Positions 6,890 through 13,718 of a DNA stretch of 13,718 bases are shown here, piece by piece. The number at the start of each line of letters is the position of its first letter. The stretch's first letter is position 1. A program made the translations under genes and the position numbers. The DNA comes from Candidatus Ventricola intestinavium. Its GTDB lineage: Bacteria; Bacillota; Clostridia; Christensenellales; Aristaeellaceae. Where the stretch lies: assembly GCA_018715105.1 (NCBI GenBank), contig DVMG01000025.1:1-13718 (forward strand), written 5' to 3'. Under the pieces are notes generated by a model, which made no database searches, had not been told where the DNA came from, and saw only the letters and a list, made by a program, of their open reading frames with translations.

Positions 6890-7351
6890 ATGCATATTGC
6901 ATGGCAGTATCTTGATAAACGCAGCGCGGCCCTCTGCGCCCTGAAGGATTACGAGAGCATGAACCACATTCTGAGCCATTCCGAAGCGGAACGGATTGCA
7001 ATACGCGAACACATGGAGGGAATCCCTTCCTCTCTCCCCTCCGCGATTCCGCGCGGGGCGCGTAATCCCCGTGCCGGGGAGGATCGCCTAATCAGCGGGC
7101 TGGACAAAATGAATGAGCTGGCCGCCCGCCGTCAGCAGGCCCAGGCCTATATGGATTGGTTTCAGCCCGCATGGGACGCATTATCAGAAGAGGAGCGGTA
7201 TGTCCTCTCCCAGTTCTACCAAAGGGAGGAAGGCCGGCAAACCGACGGCCTTTATGAAATCTGCGATCGTTTTCACATCGAGCGTTCATCCGCATACAAG
7301 AAAAAAGATCGGGCTCTGGCGCACCTCACAGTGCTCCTTTACGGCCGATGA
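6890..7351 (+). CDS. ArpU/RinA-like phage late regulator (sigma region 4-like)
   Basis: This 153-residue protein has an N-terminal part rich in charged helices (about 1-90) and a C-terminal segment resembling the sigma-70 region 4-like helix-turn-helix of phage late-gene activators of the ArpU/RinA type. The marks are LSEEERYVLSQFYQREEG at 98-115, then EICDRFHIERSSAYKKKDRA (123-142) as the recognition-helix region. In phages such proteins switch on packaging, lysis and morphogenesis genes. The open frame extends far upstream, but AGGAGG at 6878-6883, six bases before the ATG at 6890, fixes the start. An ATG at 6886 is in another frame and ends after nine codons. It heads the + strand cassette and is the obvious candidate for its activator. 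The family call comes from sequence pattern alone, so a different small HTH family is possible. Confidence 0.65.
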   Translation: MHIAWQYLDKRSAALCALKDYESMNHILSHSEAERIAIREHMEGIPSSLPSAIPRGARNPRAGEDRLISGLDKMNELAARRQQAQAYMDWFQPAWDALSEEERYVLSQFYQREEGRQTDGLYEICDRFHIERSSAYKKKDRALAHLTVLLYGR

Positions 7352-7377
7352 ACCGTCCAATATCGCGGACGACTTAA

Positions 7378-7570
7378 AGCATTCTTCGTGATATGCTGAT
7401 ACCGTCGAAAGCATGAAGCGGTTTTGCAAAGCCCTATGAAACTGCTTGATGCACGACGTCCGCTCCGTGTGCTGAAGGCAATTGCGGAGCACGGGGTCTC
7501 TTGATCCCACGATGTTCCACGCGGCCCGGAAAAGGGCGGCTCCAAGCGCCATGGCAACCGTGGCGCTTTT
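7378..7570 (+). ncRNA. Candidate structured RNA or leader between regulator and ssb
   Basis: This stretch holds successive stems: AGCAT/ATGCT (7378-7382 with 7393-7397); CGTCG/CGACG (7403-7407 with 7454-7458) enclosing a long stem GCATGAAGCGGTTT/AAACTGCTTGATGC (7411-7424 with 7439-7452, one G-G mismatch and one G-U) with a 14-base loop; GCTCCG/CGGAGC (7462-7467 with 7485-7490) enclosing TGC/GCA; GGGGTC/GATCCC (7493-7508, one G-U); GCCC/GGGC (7524-7537) with a GGAAAA loop; and an 11-bp hairpin at 7544-7568. No protein or known riboswitch is recognised. It could be a small RNA ending at 7570, a cis leader of ssb, or a phage-type regulatory RNA. The pairing is seen by eye; folding energy and conservation are untested. 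Confidence 0.45.
7544..7570 (+). terminator. Strong hairpin with short T-run upstream of ssb
   Basis: AAGCGCCATGG (7544-7554) pairs with CCGTGGCGCTT (7558-7568, one G-U pair) around CAA, followed by TT and a pyrimidine-rich stretch (TTTTCCTGTCCTTT from 7567). The stem is very strong and the T-run short, so termination may be partial. It would end the structured RNA or attenuate transcription into ssb. Confidence 0.55.
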
Positions 7571-7574
7571 CCTG

Positions 7575-7604
7575 TCCTTTCCCGCGGCCGAAATCAGGAA
7601 AGGA
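7575..7604 (+). promoter_or_regulatory. Hairpin overlapping the ssb ribosome binding site
   Basis: TCCTTTCC (7575-7582) is the exact complement of GGAAAGGA (7597-7604), giving an 8-bp stem with a 14-base GC-rich loop. The 3' arm covers the first four bases of the AGGAGGT Shine-Dalgarno (7601-7607) of ssb, so folding could limit translation initiation. Confidence 0.45.
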
Positions 7605-7613
7605 GGTGCACAT

Positions 7614-7940
7614 ATGAATGAAGTTTTTCTGGAAGGGGTCCTTGCCTCGGTTGACAGGCCTGAACATCGGTCGGCGGAAACCAACCATCTGGTGTGCCGG
7701 CTTCGTGTGACCCACCGAAACCGGCAGGGACAGCTTAAGCATGAGCTGTATACCGTCAATGCCTGGAACCGGCTGGCCGACTGGGCGCAAAAGCATCTGA
7801 AGCCCGGCGTTCCCGTCTTGGTCCAGGGATATCTGACGCAGCGGGCTGATCCCACCGCAGCTGCAACGGAAATCACGGCCCTTCGGTTTGTGATCTTGCC
7901 CTGCGCGGATACAGCGCCCCACCGCTTTGACAACGGCTGA
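7614..7940 (+). CDS. ssb: Single-stranded DNA-binding protein, short form
   Basis: This 108-residue OB-fold protein has the SSB pattern: MNEVFLEGVLASV at the start, CRLRVTHRNRQGQLKHELYTVNAWNRLADWAQKHL split over residues 28-62, and KPGVPVLVQGYL near 63-74. It is shorter than housekeeping SSB (about 150-180 residues) and lacks the acidic DDDIPF-type tail that recruits partner proteins, which is common in SSBs of phages and mobile elements. AGGAGGT at 7601-7607 lies six bases before the ATG. It sits between a phage-type regulator and a holin-like gene, not with rpsF and rpsR as the chromosomal gene does. In the cassette it may bind single-stranded DNA during damage or replication, or control expression by binding nucleic acid; the role is not shown. 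Confidence 0.85.
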   Translation: MNEVFLEGVLASVDRPEHRSAETNHLVCRLRVTHRNRQGQLKHELYTVNAWNRLADWAQKHLKPGVPVLVQGYLTQRADPTAAATEITALRFVILPCADTAPHRFDNG

Positions 7941-7957
7941 AAGGAGGGAAGACACCC

Positions 7958-8248
7958 ATGGATACAGCGATGCAGGCCATTGTGGAAACGGCGCTGCAGC
8001 AAGGGCTTTGGGCGGCGCTGTATATCTACCTTTTCTTCCGGATGTTGCGAGAAAGCAAGGATCGGGAAGAACGTTATCAAACCATGATCGACCGCCTGTC
8101 CTGCAACATTCAGGAAGGCATTGAGGATATCCAGAACCGGCTGGATGTCTTCGCAAAGCAGAAGCCTGATCCATCAACAGGCCAACCCACCAACCATGGA
8201 GGCAAAAGAGAAGCTGCGAATGCCCTCTTTTCTTCTGATCGCTTTTAA
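7958..8248 (+). CDS. BhlA/UviB-type holin-like membrane protein
   Basis: This 96-residue protein has one N-terminal membrane segment (about 14-30, GLWAALYIYLFFRML), then a charged RESKDREERYQTMIDRL stretch and a polar helix. That is the layout of BhlA and UviB holin-like proteins, made with phage lysis or bacteriocin genes. AAGGAGGG at 7941-7948 precedes the ATG by nine bases, the gap from ssb is 17 bases, and its stop overlaps the AAGGAGG of the next gene. Tail residues 68-96 (KPDPSTGQPTNHGGKREA) are longer than in typical UviB and look disordered. Release of the RHS protein encoded next, which has no signal peptide, is a reasonable inference by analogy with UviB and TcdE. Function in this organism is unproven. 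Confidence 0.72.
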   Translation: MDTAMQAIVETALQQGLWAALYIYLFFRMLRESKDREERYQTMIDRLSCNIQEGIEDIQNRLDVFAKQKPDPSTGQPTNHGGKREAANALFSSDRF

Positions 8249-8258
8249 GGAGGAAACG

Positions 8259-11200
8259 ATGAATCCCATCATGAAAAACGCCCCGCATGGCAGGGCGAAC
8301 CGTGAAGCACGCATGGAGAGCAAAACGTTGCGCGGGCAGGAAATTCTCAAAAAGCGCACGCACAACGCCAAGGTCTTTGACCTGGGGCGCGGCGCCTATC
8401 AGATCGTGCAGTATCCCGACACCGTTCACTATCAGGACGAAAGCGGCGCCTGGATGGAAATTGACAACCGGCTTGACGAGATGAAAAATCGGAGCGGCGC
8501 TTCGGTTCTGCGCAACCGCCGCAATCGGATCTCTGTCGAGTTTGCAAAAGAGACGGGCAAGGCGCCGCTGGTCTCCCTGGCCACTCCGTCCGGGCATGGG
8601 CTGGCCTGGGAACTGCGCGGTGCACGCGCGGGCATAACGGCCCAGACATCGTTGTCCCCGATGCAGGACAACCCGGACGAAGATGCGCGGCGCGCGGACC
8701 TCTCCCACGTGGAAACCGAGCTGACCTATGAGGAGATTCTCCCGCACGTGGATCTCATCTGCCGGATTCAGGGCACGGCGTTTAAGGATGACATCGTGCT
8801 GAAAAACGCACAGGCCCCGCATGAAGTGACCTTTGATCTGACGGCGCAGGGCGTCGATCCGGTGATGCAGGAAGGCGGCGCGATGGCCGCATATGCGTCC
8901 GGACAGCCGGACCGGATCCTCTTCACCCTTCCTGCCGCGTTCATGCGGGACAGTGCAGGGCGAATTGGCGAAGTGACCACCCGCCTGCTCCAGGAAGACG
9001 GCCGCAACCGGCTGACCCTGACATGCGACCCGGCCTTTTTGGCCGATGCGGCTTTCCCGGTTGTCATCGATCCGCTGGTGCAGACCGAAGAGCATTCCAG
9101 CGCAATGGAAGACAATTTTGTAACGGACAGCGCCCCCAACACCGTGCAGGGGTATGCGGGCGGGCGGCTGCGCATCTGCGACAACACGAGCTATGGCGAG
9201 TGCCGCAGCTTTCTGAAGTTTACGGATCTGCCCTATTTCCTGCCCAGCCACATGGTCACCAAGGCGTATCTGCGGATGTCGCTGTATACGCAGCAGGGCA
9301 GCCAGGCCGTGCCGGTATACCTGCGGGAAGTGTTGGGCAGCTGGTCTTCCCAGACCATCACCTGGAACAATCAGCCGGCGCTTGGCGAACATGACGTGGA
9401 CGTGGTCACCGTGCCGGCGAACGCGGGCGTGGGCTCTACGTTTGCTTTTGACATTTCCAACCTGGTTCGCAAATGGTATACCGGCAGCAACCATGGCATG
9501 GCGTTTGAAAGAAGGATCACCAGCACGCCCAACACGGTGGAATTCGGCTCCAGCGACAGCGTCTATCACAAACCCGTCATCCAGATCAACTATGTGAGCT
9601 TTGCAGGGCTTCAGGGACATCTGGCTTACGACTCCATGGACTGCGGCCGCGCCGGGACAGGCCATGTGAACCTCTACAACGGCGACCTGGTTGTGGAAAG
9701 GCCGCTGACGCGCTGCGGAGGAAGCCGCATGCCGGTTTCGCTGACGGCCTATTACGGAACGGGCCTCTACGGCAACACGGCCTCCATGGGCAGCGGATGG
9801 CGGCTGAGCTGCGACCAGGGCATGGGCAAAACTTACATCAACGACGAGCTGCACTTCGTCTGGTACAAGGGCGATGGGAGCCGCCACTACTTTAAGAAGA
9901 AAAGCAGCGCGGACAGCCACTATGAGGATCTTTCCGGCCTGTCGCTCAAACTGACGGACGGAACCTACACGGAAATCACGGACAAACAGGGCACCGTCAT
10001 GCGCTTTGAAAGCCCCAAGGACGCGCTGGATGACATGGGCCGCCTGCTGAGCATCACGGACAGCTGCGCAAACACGTGCACATTCCAGTACACAGGCTGG
10101 AACCTGACCGGCATCACCGACGGCGCGGGACGCACCACGACGATCAGCTACAGCGGCAACAAAGTGAGCGCCCTCCTGGCTCCCGGTGAAACCACGCCCG
10201 TGACATTCTCCTATTACAACAACCGCCTGAACGGCATCACCGATGCGGACGGCACATCCACAACCATCCTGTGGGACAGCCGCAGCGGCCAGTACACGAC
10301 CGAATACTACCTGGCCGGCATGAACGGAAGCGACGGACGCTGCCTGGAATTCTCCTATCCGTACGCGGCGCCTTACCGCGTCTCCCGCATGCGCATGGTT
10401 CATCCCGCCGGTGAGGATATCGAAACCGGAAACAGCCATGCCTACACCTACGGCGACATGCTGACCCTTGTGAAGGATCTGACGGTAGCAAACGGCAAAC
10501 GGATGCTCTATCAATTCAACGACTTCGGCAACGTGGTATGCGTGCGGGATGAACTGGGTTACGCCAGCTACAGCCGGTTCAGCGAAGACCTGCTGCCCAA
10601 CCATCCGCAGCAGGTCTCCAAACTGCAGCGCAGCGTGATCAACCTGCTGCCCAACCACGACTTTGAGATGAGCGGGTACTGGTCTCACGTGTGCTACTAT
10701 GATGGGCAGGCCAATTTCACCTATGATACCGCCCAGAAATACATGGGCACCCGCTCCACCAAGGTGGACAAGACGACGGATGTGGGCAACGCATGCGTAT
10801 ACCAGAACTACACAAACCTGACGGTGGGCAAGACGTACACATTCTCCGGCTACATCCGAAGCTCGGGCAGCGTATACACCTATGCGACGGTCAGCTGCGG
10901 TTCCCAATGGTTTGACGGCGAAAAAGTGACCCCCGGAAGCGAATGGACACGCATCTTCACCACCTTCACGGCCGCAGCGGCCAGCGCCACGCTCTACTTC
11001 ATCACCATGGGCGGCCCGGGCACGGTGTGGATCGACTGCGCACAGCTTGAGGAAGGAGCCGTGCCCAACCGCTACAACCTGCTGCGCAACGGCGACTTCT
11101 CCCAAAACAGCAGCGGTGTGCCCCTGTTCTGGACGGCCAACGGCTACAACACATCCAGCGACGCGATTGTCACCGGCGAAGACCCCCTCCACCCCACGTT

Positions 11201-13718
11201 CCTCACCCCCAACCGCATGCGCCTGTATGGCGACCCTCAGGCAAACAAGGGCATCTATCAGGATCTTCCCATCAGCGGCAGTCAGGGCGATGTGTTTGTG
11301 GCCGGCGGCTGGGCCAAGGGATTCTCCCGCCCCATCGGCCAGGAGCCGCGCCGCTTCGGCCTCCGCGTGGCCTTCAAAAACAGCGCGGGAACGCTGGTTG
11401 ACAGCGACATCCTGCACTGGAACGAGGAATGGACGGACTGGCAGTATCTCTCCGGCGCGGTCATCGCCCCGTGCGCATACACCGGCATCCGCTTCAACGT
11501 GGATTATGAAAAGAATGTGAACTATGCCGACTTTGACGGCCTGACGCTGTACAAAGAGGAATTCGGCAACACATTCGCCTATGACGAAGACGGCAATGTG
11601 ACCGCGGTGAAGAACCTGGCCGGCAAGCAGGCCAAGGCGGAATATGACGCCTTCGACAACCTGACCAGCTATGTGCAGCCCGGCCGCCCGGACAGCGTGA
11701 AGACATCGATCTATTACGGGAGCACCGACGCAGAGAAGAAAAAGCGTCTGCCGCTGCGGATCGACTCGCCGCTGAATATCCGCACAAACAACCAGTATGA
11801 CAGCATGGGCAACCGAACCTATTCCTATCAGATCGACGCCATGGACGGAAGCTGCGTGATCGAATCCCGCCAGAGCTACACGGCAGACGGCAACCACGTG
11901 GCCACAAAGACGGACGCGCGCGGCAAGGTGGTTTCCTACGTGACCGATCTGGCAAAAGATACGCTCACGAGCGTGACCGACCCGAACGGCCAGAGCGTGG
12001 CCTACACCTACGACAGCCGCAGGCGCGTGACCAGCACCACGGCCACCGCGGGCGATATGACCTACAAAAACGCCTACACCTATGAGAACGACCGCCTGAA
12101 GACCGTGGCGCACAACACGACGGGCGACACGCCGGATGTGACCTACACCTTTGATTACGATGCATTCGGCCATCCCACAACCGTGAAGGTGGGCACCCAG
12201 ACCCTTTCCACCAACGTATACACGGACACCGGCGACAGAACGCTGACGCGCGTGGAATACGGCAACGGCGGCAAGGTGCACTATACCCGCGACGATTTCC
12301 GCCGGGTGACGGGCATCCACTATGACAACGCCACGACGCCGCGCTTCACCTATGATTACGGCGCCAACGGGCAGATCGCCTATGTGCGGGACAACGAGCT
12401 GAACCGCACCGTCTGGACGGAATACGACACGAGCGAACGGCCGACCCGCGTACACCTGCTGGAAAACGCGACAAACGCCTCCATCGGCACGCCGAAGTAT
12501 GTGAGCACGACGAGCTACGACGAGTTTGGCAACGTGGCCGCCTTCCGGGAGAAGGTGAACGACAGCGCCAGCTACGAGACGACTTACACCTACGATGTGG
12601 AGAACAAGCCGACACAGCTGCGTTATGGTGCGGATGACCGGAAGGTGACGATCACCTATGATCCGATTGGGCGCATCAGCACGCGCACGGCGGCGGGAAA
12701 CGTCAACTACGTGACCACCTATGCCTACGTTCCGGCGAGTGAAAGCAACAGCGCCCTGACCACGCCGCTCGTACAGAGCATCACCCAGAACGGCCAGAAC
12801 TTCTCCTACACCTATGATGATGTGGGGAACATCGCATCCGTGACACGCAACGGCCTGACCACAACCTATGTTTATGACACTCTCGGCCAGCTCACCCGCG
12901 TGAACGATCCGCACACCAACAAATCCACCGTGTATCTTTATGACCGCGGCGGCAATATCACCGGTTATCTGGGCGCTCCCTACTCGCTTGCAGAACCTCT
13001 GGGCGGCATCAATGAGATGGTCTTCTATTCCTATGGCGACAGCAACTGGAAGGACAAGGTCACAGCCATCGGCGGCAAGGCAATTACCTACGACGCCATC
13101 GGCAACCCTCTCTCCTATGATGGCTGGACGTTCACCTGGAAGGCGGGCCGCATGCTTGACAGTCTGGTGAAGACCGGCACCAACGCACAGTTCTCCTATG
13201 ACCACAACGGGCTGCGCATAAAGAAGGTTGTCAACGGCGTGACCACCCACTACACGCTCAGCGGCAGGAACATCGTCCACATGACCCAGGGCAGCAGCGA
13301 TCTGCACTTCTTCTATGACGCGCAGGGCAGGCCCGCGATGGTTCGCTTTGGCGGAACGGATTACTTCTATGTCTACGATCTGCAGGGCGATGTGGTGGCC
13401 ATGGTTGACACTGATGGAACGCAGGTTGTAGAATATATGTATGACGCATGGGGTGCTCCCATCAGCAAGACCGGCTCCCTGGCCTCCACGCTCGGCTCGC
13501 TCAACCCCTTCCGCTATCGCGGGTATGTCTATGATGAGGAGACGGGGTTGTATTACCTGAGAACACGGTATTATAACCCCCTGTGGAAGCGGTTTATTTC
13601 CTCTGACATCTGGACAGGAAAAATCGGTTCACTCGTAACGCATAATCTGTTTGCATATACGCTTGGTAATCCAGTCAAGTACTACGATCCTACTGGTGCC
13701 GGAGCTATAACGGCATCA
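8259..13718 (+). CDS. Giant WapA-like RHS/YD-repeat protein, C-terminus beyond window
   Basis: The frame runs 1,820 codons from the ATG (AAGGAGG five bases upstream) to the window edge with no stop. Residues 1-280 resemble the WapA N-terminal region, ending in PVVIDP near 267. A DNRLRE-type module follows at about 285-447 (RSFLKFTDL, SWSSQTITWNNQPA, GMAFERR). From 451 the RHS part begins (GHVNLYNGDLVVERPLT), with YD repeats to about 790. Two jelly-roll, carbohydrate-binding-like modules (about 794-932 and 940-1096, opening NLLPNHDFEMSGYW and NLLRNGDFSQ) interrupt them. YD repeats resume from about 1100, and the RHS core (FRYRGYVYDEETGLYYLRTRYYN) starts at 1751, ending near DPTG at 1810-1813. 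In this family the shell encloses and releases a C-terminal toxin, which lies outside the window. No signal peptide is visible. Function as antibacterial toxin is inferred from family. Confidence 0.93.
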   Translation, partial: MNPIMKNAPHGRANREARMESKTLRGQEILKKRTHNAKVFDLGRGAYQIVQYPDTVHYQDESGAWMEIDNRLDEMKNRSGASVLRNRRNRISVEFAKETGKAPLVSLATPSGHGLAWELRGARAGITAQTSLSPMQDNPDEDARRADLSHVETELTYEEILPHVDLICRIQGTAFKDDIVLKNAQAPHEVTFDLTAQGVDPVMQEGGAMAAYASGQPDRILFTLPAAFMRDSAGRIGEVTTRLLQEDGRNRLTLTCDPAFLADAAFPVVIDPLVQTEEHSSAMEDNFVTDSAPNTVQGYAGGRLRICDNTSYGECRSFLKFTDLPYFLPSHMVTKAYLRMSLYTQQGSQAVPVYLREVLGSWSSQTITWNNQPALGEHDVDVVTVPANAGVGSTFAFDISNLVRKWYTGSNHGMAFERRITSTPNTVEFGSSDSVYHKPVIQINYVSFAGLQGHLAYDSMDCGRAGTGHVNLYNGDLVVERPLTRCGGSRMPVSLTAYYGTGLYGNTASMGSGWRLSCDQGMGKTYINDELHFVWYKGDGSRHYFKKKSSADSHYEDLSGLSLKLTDGTYTEITDKQGTVMRFESPKDALDDMGRLLSITDSCANTCTFQYTGWNLTGITDGAGRTTTISYSGNKVSALLAPGETTPVTFSYYNNRLNGITDADGTSTTILWDSRSGQYTTEYYLAGMNGSDGRCLEFSYPYAAPYRVSRMRMVHPAGEDIETGNSHAYTYGDMLTLVKDLTVANGKRMLYQFNDFGNVVCVRDELGYASYSRFSEDLLPNHPQQVSKLQRSVINLLPNHDFEMSGYWSHVCYYDGQANFTYDTAQKYMGTRSTKVDKTTDVGNACVYQNYTNLTVGKTYTFSGYIRSSGSVYTYATVSCGSQWFDGEKVTPGSEWTRIFTTFTAAAASATLYFITMGGPGTVWIDCAQLEEGAVPNRYNLLRNGDFSQNSSGVPLFWTANGYNTSSDAIVTGEDPLHPTFLTPNRMRLYGDPQANKGIYQDLPISGSQGDVFVAGGWAKGFSRPIGQEPRRFGLRVAFKNSAGTLVDSDILHWNEEWTDWQYLSGAVIAPCAYTGIRFNVDYEKNVNYADFDGLTLYKEEFGNTFAYDEDGNVTAVKNLAGKQAKAEYDAFDNLTSYVQPGRPDSVKTSIYYGSTDAEKKKRLPLRIDSPLNIRTNNQYDSMGNRTYSYQIDAMDGSCVIESRQSYTADGNHVATKTDARGKVVSYVTDLAKDTLTSVTDPNGQSVAYTYDSRRRVTSTTATAGDMTYKNAYTYENDRLKTVAHNTTGDTPDVTYTFDYDAFGHPTTVKVGTQTLSTNVYTDTGDRTLTRVEYGNGGKVHYTRDDFRRVTGIHYDNATTPRFTYDYGANGQIAYVRDNELNRTVWTEYDTSERPTRVHLLENATNASIGTPKYVSTTSYDEFGNVAAFREKVNDSASYETTYTYDVENKPTQLRYGADDRKVTITYDPIGRISTRTAAGNVNYVTTYAYVPASESNSALTTPLVQSITQNGQNFSYTYDDVGNIASVTRNGLTTTYVYDTLGQLTRVNDPHTNKSTVYLYDRGGNITGYLGAPYSLAEPLGGINEMVFYSYGDSNWKDKVTAIGGKAITYDAIGNPLSYDGWTFTWKAGRMLDSLVKTGTNAQFSYDHNGLRIKKVVNGVTTHYTLSGRNIVHMTQGSSDLHFFYDAQGRPAMVRFGGTDYFYVYDLQGDVVAMVDTDGTQVVEYMYDAWGAPISKTGSLASTLGSLNPFRYRGYVYDEETGLYYLRTRYYNPLWKRFISSDIWTGKIGSLVTHNLFAYTLGNPVKYYDPTGAGAITAS

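Noticed and set aside
7425..7458. Resemblance of TGCAAAGCC to the conserved core of c-di-GMP-I (GEMM) riboswitches.
   Set aside because: The motif lies in a hairpin loop, and the other conserved parts (the GGCAAACC-type loop, tetraloop helix and receptor) are absent.
8259..8340. Search for a signal peptide on the RHS protein.
   Set aside because: The first 40 residues are polar and highly charged with no hydrophobic stretch; no upstream in-frame start with a ribosome site is seen.
10590..10657. A 14-base direct repeat CTGCTGCCCAACCA at 10590 and 10644.
   Set aside because: It falls within coding DNA as two LLPNH-type stretches at the module edge and looks like local coding similarity, not a mobile element or recombination site.
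7434..13307. A minus-strand open frame of 1,957 codons running opposite ssb, the holin-like gene and the RHS gene.
   Set aside because: It is codon-on-codon antisense to the RHS frame, so it stays open only because the RHS gene avoids TTA, CTA and TCA. Its product is a low-complexity Val/Ala/Gly/His/Arg-rich sequence with no family pattern, while the + strand shows clear YD repeats and ribosome sites.
1..13718. CRISPR arrays, tRNA or rRNA genes, insertion sequences and att sites.
   Set aside because: None could be recognised; the only regular repetition is the YD-type protein repeat in the RHS gene.

Overview
The window most likely comes from a fairly GC-rich, low-to-mid-GC-phylum relative: a Clostridia-type member of the Bacillota (Firmicutes), perhaps a gut Oscillospiraceae- or Christensenellaceae-like bacterium. 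This rests on strong AGGAGG-type ribosome binding sites on almost every gene, a Bacillus/Clostridium-type LexA box (CGAAC-N4-GTTYG), a GntR/LacI hybrid regulator, a BhlA/UviB-type holin-like gene and a WapA-like RHS protein. The genus cannot be fixed from the sequence.

Region A (1-4042, + strand) is a compact catabolic unit: a GntR/LacI-type (AraR-like) sugar-sensing repressor, an aldo/keto reductase, and an IlvD/Edd-family sugar-acid or dihydroxy-acid dehydratase. The gaps are 64 and 49 bases, and a clear intrinsic terminator closes the unit. The gene set suggests oxidative (non-phosphorylating) breakdown of a sugar or sugar acid under substrate-responsive control. The substrate cannot be named.

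Region B (4055-6889) holds a 658-residue protein on the minus strand that joins an ImmA/IrrE-type metallopeptidase (HECIH plus a downstream Glu) to a C-terminal XRE-type helix-turn-helix. Its promoter is nearly ideal sigma-A (TTTACA-17-TATAAT), and a good LexA box lies inside the spacer. The 743-base divergent intergenic region also holds a second LexA-like box and two intrinsic terminators facing + with no obvious gene upstream of them.

Region C (6890-13718, + strand) reads like a phage-derived cassette: an ArpU/RinA-like (sigma region 4-like) late-gene regulator, about 260 bases rich in inverted repeats (possible structured RNA, leader or attenuator), a short single-stranded-DNA-binding protein, a BhlA/UviB holin-like membrane protein, and a giant WapA-like protein. 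That last protein has a DNRLRE module, RHS/YD repeats, two carbohydrate-binding-like modules and an RHS core. It runs off the right edge just after the core, so the variable toxin tip and any immunity gene are outside the window.

The most interesting reading (inference) is that B and C form one DNA-damage-responsive module: LexA and an ImmA/XRE fusion control a phage-type activator, which drives a structured leader, ssb, a holin-like export or lysis protein and a signal-peptide-less RHS polymorphic toxin. The layout recalls the clostridial uviA-uviB-bacteriocin and tcdR-toxin-tcdE loci (sigma-like activator, holin-like protein, large toxin without signal peptide), but with different protein families.
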